Positions 21,555 to 24,526 of a DNA stretch of 24,526 nucleotides are shown here, one piece after another. Position 1 is the stretch's first letter, and every line of letters starts with the position of its first letter. Below the pieces are notes generated by a model. That model was not told where the DNA came from, ran no database searches, and saw nothing but the letters and a program-made list of their open reading frames with translations. The DNA is from Planctomycetota bacterium. GTDB taxonomy: Bacteria; Planctomycetota; Phycisphaerae; UBA1845. The stretch covers positions 1 through 24,526 of the forward strand of contig JAJRUK010000391.1 in assembly GCA_024277835.1 (NCBI GenBank), written 5' to 3'. Made by a program: the position numbers and the translations under genes.

Positions 21555-23276
21555 CTAGCTGGGTTTCCCACGCGGGGCACGTCTCTTGGGCTTCCCCGGG
21601 GTCGGTTTCTTGTTGTTCGGCGCTGACGGTCGTATCCCGGCGGGAGAAGCGGCCTTACCCGCGCGACCAGCTTTCTTCGCGTTACCGGTCTTGCTGGCAC
21701 TACCCTTGTTCGCAGCACCATTGTTCGCACCGGTGGCCTTTCGCGCAGTGTTGGCCTTGTTCACCGTTCTTTGGGGCGGCGTTGTCGCGTTACCCGGCGG
21801 AACCAGCGTGGCTGCGCGTTTCTTACCTGCGCCCGCCGTTTTTTTCTGCGCATTGACCGCCTTCGTAGTTGAAGTAGCGGGTTGTTGCTTCGGCGGTGAC
21901 TTCTTGCTGGTCGCCACTGATTTCTCGGTCGACTTCTTCGCAGCAGGCGGTTCGACTTTCTTCTTCGCTTCGTCGAGCTTCGCCATTTCTCGCATGAGGT
22001 CCATGTGCTTACCCGCTGCCCGCTGAAGGACGGGGTAATCGAATGCTTGATCCGCCGACACGCAGTGATCGAGCGTCTCACCCAGCGGATATACGAAATA
22101 TTCGTCCTTCCAGTTGACAAGCCCCCCCGACTGATGAACAAAGATCAACTGGCCACCTTCGAACTCGTCCCCGGTAGCAAAGTATGTATTCATTTTGGTT
22201 CGCGAATGGCGGACCATGATCTCATCGCGACTTTCGTTCTTACTCTCGCGCATCAACACCATCGTAAGCGTTTGCAAACGCCCATCCTTGCACGTGTGGC
22301 GCCTGTCCACAACAACTTCGGGCTTGCGCTCTGGCGGCGTCTCCGTCTGTTTAGGCGGGGGCGTGCGTTTGGGTTCAGCGACCGTCAACGAGATGGTCGA
22401 ATTGCCAACATGCCCACGCGCGTCAGCCACCGTCACGGTGTAAAGAACGCGCCCCACTTTGGAGGCATCAACTGCAGGACTCCTAGTCTTCGGCGAGGTA
22501 AGTCCCTTGGTCGGTTTCCATTCATATTGATAAGGACCAACGCCGCCCTCGACGACGACATCGAGCGTCGTTCTCTTGCCCTTAAGGACGGTCATGGTTG
22601 CCTTGGTCCTCACCCGCATCTCTTTGTATTCGTTGAACGGGTCGCCCTTCCAGATGGACGTATAGTCCCGCCCCTTGTGGCGAATGAAGAAATCGGGATG
22701 AACGAGGTCGTCCGCCTCCAGGCGACCGACCAACTGCTGCTGTGGAACAATCCAAACCTCAACGGGCACGCGAAGATTAAACCGATTGATCGTCGTCTTC
22801 TTCCCGCGCCTGCTGGCGGGCGAGATCGAGGCGTTACCAACGCGACAAACCAGCGGAAGCTCGGCCACGTCCTCGAGGAATGAGATCACCGAATCAAGAC
22901 CGCCAGCACCCGAGACAGTCACCGTCGCTTTCCACAAGCCCGTCTTTCGATCATCGGAGGGACGTGTGGGCGTGACCTTCACATCCGCAAGCTTGTGCTG
23001 CTCAAGTAGATTGTTGAGGTGCTCACGCAATTCCGTGACCGTACTGTCCGCCTCGAATCCGCCGGTGCGCCCCGCCCATTCGCGATACTCGTAGCGCGCT
23101 TTTTCCACGGCGGCCTCTTGCGATACGAGCTTGTCAAGCTCTTTTTGATGTTTAGCGATGCGTTCGTCGATCGTCACCAACGGCTCGATCCACGTCGGAT
23201 AGATGATCTTGCTCACCAGACCGTAAGCAATCATCACTCCGAAAGCGCTAGCAAGTATTTTTGTCCGTTTATCCAT
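21555..23276 (-). CDS. PilO-like inner-membrane protein with Ig/PKD-like domain and long basic tail
   Basis: A 573-residue protein with a layout resembling PilO/GspM. It has a short cytoplasmic end (MDKRTK), one membrane helix at about 7-25 and a coiled coil at about 33-65. A ferredoxin-like PilO region follows at about 75-185 (WKATVTVSGAGGLDSVISFL, LPLVCRVGNASI). After this it departs from the family. An Ig/PKD-like domain lies at about 230-305 (GPYQYEWKPTKGLTSPKT, LYTVTVADARGHVGNSTI). A further globular segment lies at about 325-440 with two cysteines that could pair. The last 125 residues are a histone-like K/A/P/N/T tail with almost no acidic residues, and all of this part would be periplasmic. 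PilO partners PilN in the inner-membrane platform, and the PilN-containing gene is directly upstream at 48 bp. The ribosome-binding site is weak. Confidence 0.75.
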   Translation of the reverse strand: MDKRTKILASAFGVMIAYGLVSKIIYPTWIEPLVTIDERIAKHQKELDKLVSQEAAVEKARYEYREWAGRTGGFEADSTVTELREHLNNLLEQHKLADVKVTPTRPSDDRKTGLWKATVTVSGAGGLDSVISFLEDVAELPLVCRVGNASISPASRRGKKTTINRFNLRVPVEVWIVPQQQLVGRLEADDLVHPDFFIRHKGRDYTSIWKGDPFNEYKEMRVRTKATMTVLKGKRTTLDVVVEGGVGPYQYEWKPTKGLTSPKTRSPAVDASKVGRVLYTVTVADARGHVGNSTISLTVAEPKRTPPPKQTETPPERKPEVVVDRRHTCKDGRLQTLTMVLMRESKNESRDEIMVRHSRTKMNTYFATGDEFEGGQLIFVHQSGGLVNWKDEYFVYPLGETLDHCVSADQAFDYPVLQRAAGKHMDLMREMAKLDEAKKKVEPPAAKKSTEKSVATSKKSPPKQQPATSTTKAVNAQKKTAGAGKKRAATLVPPGNATTPPQRTVNKANTARKATGANNGAANKGSASKTGNAKKAGRAGKAASPAGIRPSAPNNKKPTPGKPKRRAPRGKPS

Positions 23277-23324
23277 GATGCTCGGTTGCCCGCGCCGCCA
23301 GTTCGACGACGCGCTAGTCGCGTT

Positions 23325-24526
23325 CTATCTTTTCTTCCTGCCCTCGCTGGCGGAACCCTTCGAGTTGTCCTCGACCGTGATCCGAATATCCTGCCACCAC
23401 GCGTAGCGTTCGCCCTTTTTCTCCGATTGGGGACCAACAACGACCTTGAAACCAGAACCGTCCTCCCCCTCAAACTCTTCCAGCCTACGCACGATTAGTG
23501 TGGGCGTGTCGCGATCGATCGTCTTTGTCTTGAGCGTGACGCGACCATCTTTCTGCTGCAGATCGATCTGCAAAATGACAAGCTCTTCGTTGTTGGGCAG
23601 AAGCTGAAAAATGTCGTGCAACACATCGACCCAAACATACTGATCGCGATCGAAGCTGCGAACGCTATCAACGAACTTCAGGAAGGTCGTGCGCTTCTTC
23701 GAATCTTCTTGGAGCTTCTTAATCTCGGACTTGATCCGAGCAAGCTCCGCACGCTTCGGTGCGCTCCAGCCCGCCAGCCCAACCACCGGCGCGATCAACA
23801 GAAGCCCGATCGCTGCGGTAATCAAAGGCGCTTTCCGAAGACGCTCCTCCGTCACCGACACCATCTTCTTAGGTCGAAGGAAATCAAACGGAGAAGACTC
23901 GGTGTCCGCGTACGAAAGCACCAGCCCTAGCGGCGACGCAAAGGAAACAGCGGCGGCCCCTTCGTCCGGCTCCCACCCGAACGTCACAGCCGGGTTGTAC
24001 AGCTCGGCAGTAACCCCCAGACGCTGATGAAGCGCATCCGCGAGCGCTTGTTCGACGCCCAGGTCGCCCGCAATCGTAATGTGATCGATCTCCGCTCCGG
24101 CGTCGTCCGCCCGATACGCTTCGAGCGACGTCATGACCTCCATCACCAGCGAGTTGACGACACCGCCGATGTTGCCTCCACCGCTAGCGGACTCGGGCGG
24201 AGTGGCAAGCGACAGCGCAAGGCCTTCGTTTGCATCACCTGAGTCATCTGCGCCAGTCGCGTCTTCAAAGGCATCAACCGGAGAAATCATCACCGACGCC
24301 GCGCGAGAGAACGACAACGCCCCGCTTCGAAGAACATCAATCTCAGTCAGCGTAGGTCGCACATCGACGAACAACACCCGCTCGGGCATCGAAAACTTCA
24401 ACAACTCCTTCAGGGCTGTCTTGTGTGCATACGGACGAAGACCCGCACCGTTGAGCTTCAACCCAGCGACCTGAAACGTCTTTTGATACCGCTCGACAAC
24501 GTCGCGACGAACGACAGCCACCAGAA
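23325..24526 (-). CDS. PilM-PilN (GspL-like) fusion, 5' end outside window
   Basis: This is the C-terminal 400 residues of a larger protein, since the frame is open to the window edge. The first part (VAVVRRDVVERYQKTFQVAGL, then RVLFVDVRPTLTEIDVLRSG) is the second lobe of an actin-like PilM/GspL cytoplasmic domain. A single membrane helix (LITAAIGLLLIAPVVGLAGW) follows, then a coiled coil (AELARIKSEIKKLQED) and a PilN-like periplasmic domain (VWVDVLHDIFQLLPNNEELV..., LVILQIDLQQKDGRVTLKT). In type IV pilus systems PilM and PilN are separate proteins. Here they are joined as in GspL of type II systems. The protein links cytoplasmic machinery to the PilO-like protein, whose gene starts 48 bp downstream. 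The GTG at 24521 is internal and not a real start. Confidence 0.82.
   Translation of the reverse strand, partial: LVAVVRRDVVERYQKTFQVAGLKLNGAGLRPYAHKTALKELLKFSMPERVLFVDVRPTLTEIDVLRSGALSFSRAASVMISPVDAFEDATGADDSGDANEGLALSLATPPESASGGGNIGGVVNSLVMEVMTSLEAYRADDAGAEIDHITIAGDLGVEQALADALHQRLGVTAELYNPAVTFGWEPDEGAAAVSFASPLGLVLSYADTESSPFDFLRPKKMVSVTEERLRKAPLITAAIGLLLIAPVVGLAGWSAPKRAELARIKSEIKKLQEDSKKRTTFLKFVDSVRSFDRDQYVWVDVLHDIFQLLPNNEELVILQIDLQQKDGRVTLKTKTIDRDTPTLIVRRLEEFEGEDGSGFKVVVGPQSEKKGERYAWWQDIRITVEDNSKGSASEGRKKR

Overview
The window looks like a chromosomal segment of a member of the Planctomycetota or a close relative. This is an inference. It rests on the giant multi-N-domain secretin, the PilM/PilN/PilO-type assembly genes beside it, and short GC-rich palindromic repeats of a kind common in that phylum. 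No rRNA, tRNA, CRISPR array, transposase gene or phage gene was seen.

Region 1 (1-1343, minus strand): a truncated hotdog-fold acyl-CoA thioesterase gene lies just downstream of ygfZ, which encodes a folate-binding Fe-S maturation factor. Region 2 (1344-1625): a divergent regulatory region. It carries a well-formed sigma70-like promoter, an imperfect palindrome inside that promoter that could be the IscR operator, and a separate 47-bp inverted repeat. Region 3 (1626-7656, plus strand): a complete, classically ordered ISC iron-sulfur assembly operon, iscR-iscS-iscU-iscA-hscB-hscA-fdx-iscX. IscS supplies sulfur, IscU is the scaffold, HscB/HscA release the cluster by recognising the LPPVK motif of IscU, Fdx supplies electrons, IscA is a carrier, IscX is an accessory protein, and IscR probably senses cluster status. 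The divergent ygfZ fits the same theme. Small repeats have inserted between iscA and hscB and on both sides of iscX.

Region 4 (7657-8580): a small secreted, probable lipoprotein gene on the minus strand, flanked by short repeats that include an 82-bp element with terminal inverted repeats.

Region 5 (8581-24526, minus strand, transcribed right to left): an envelope-spanning secretion or type IV pilus-like locus. Its order is a PilM-PilN (GspL-like) fusion cut by the window edge, a PilO-like protein with an added Ig/PKD-like domain and a long basic tail, a 2691-residue protein made of about 25 tandem secretin N-type domains with no secretin gate, and a secretin with about 12 N-type domains plus a full C-terminal gate. 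The giant ends in the first half of an N-type repeat, and the secretin begins with what looks like the second half of one. This pair is the most unusual content of the window and may build an exceptionally long periplasmic or extracellular channel.
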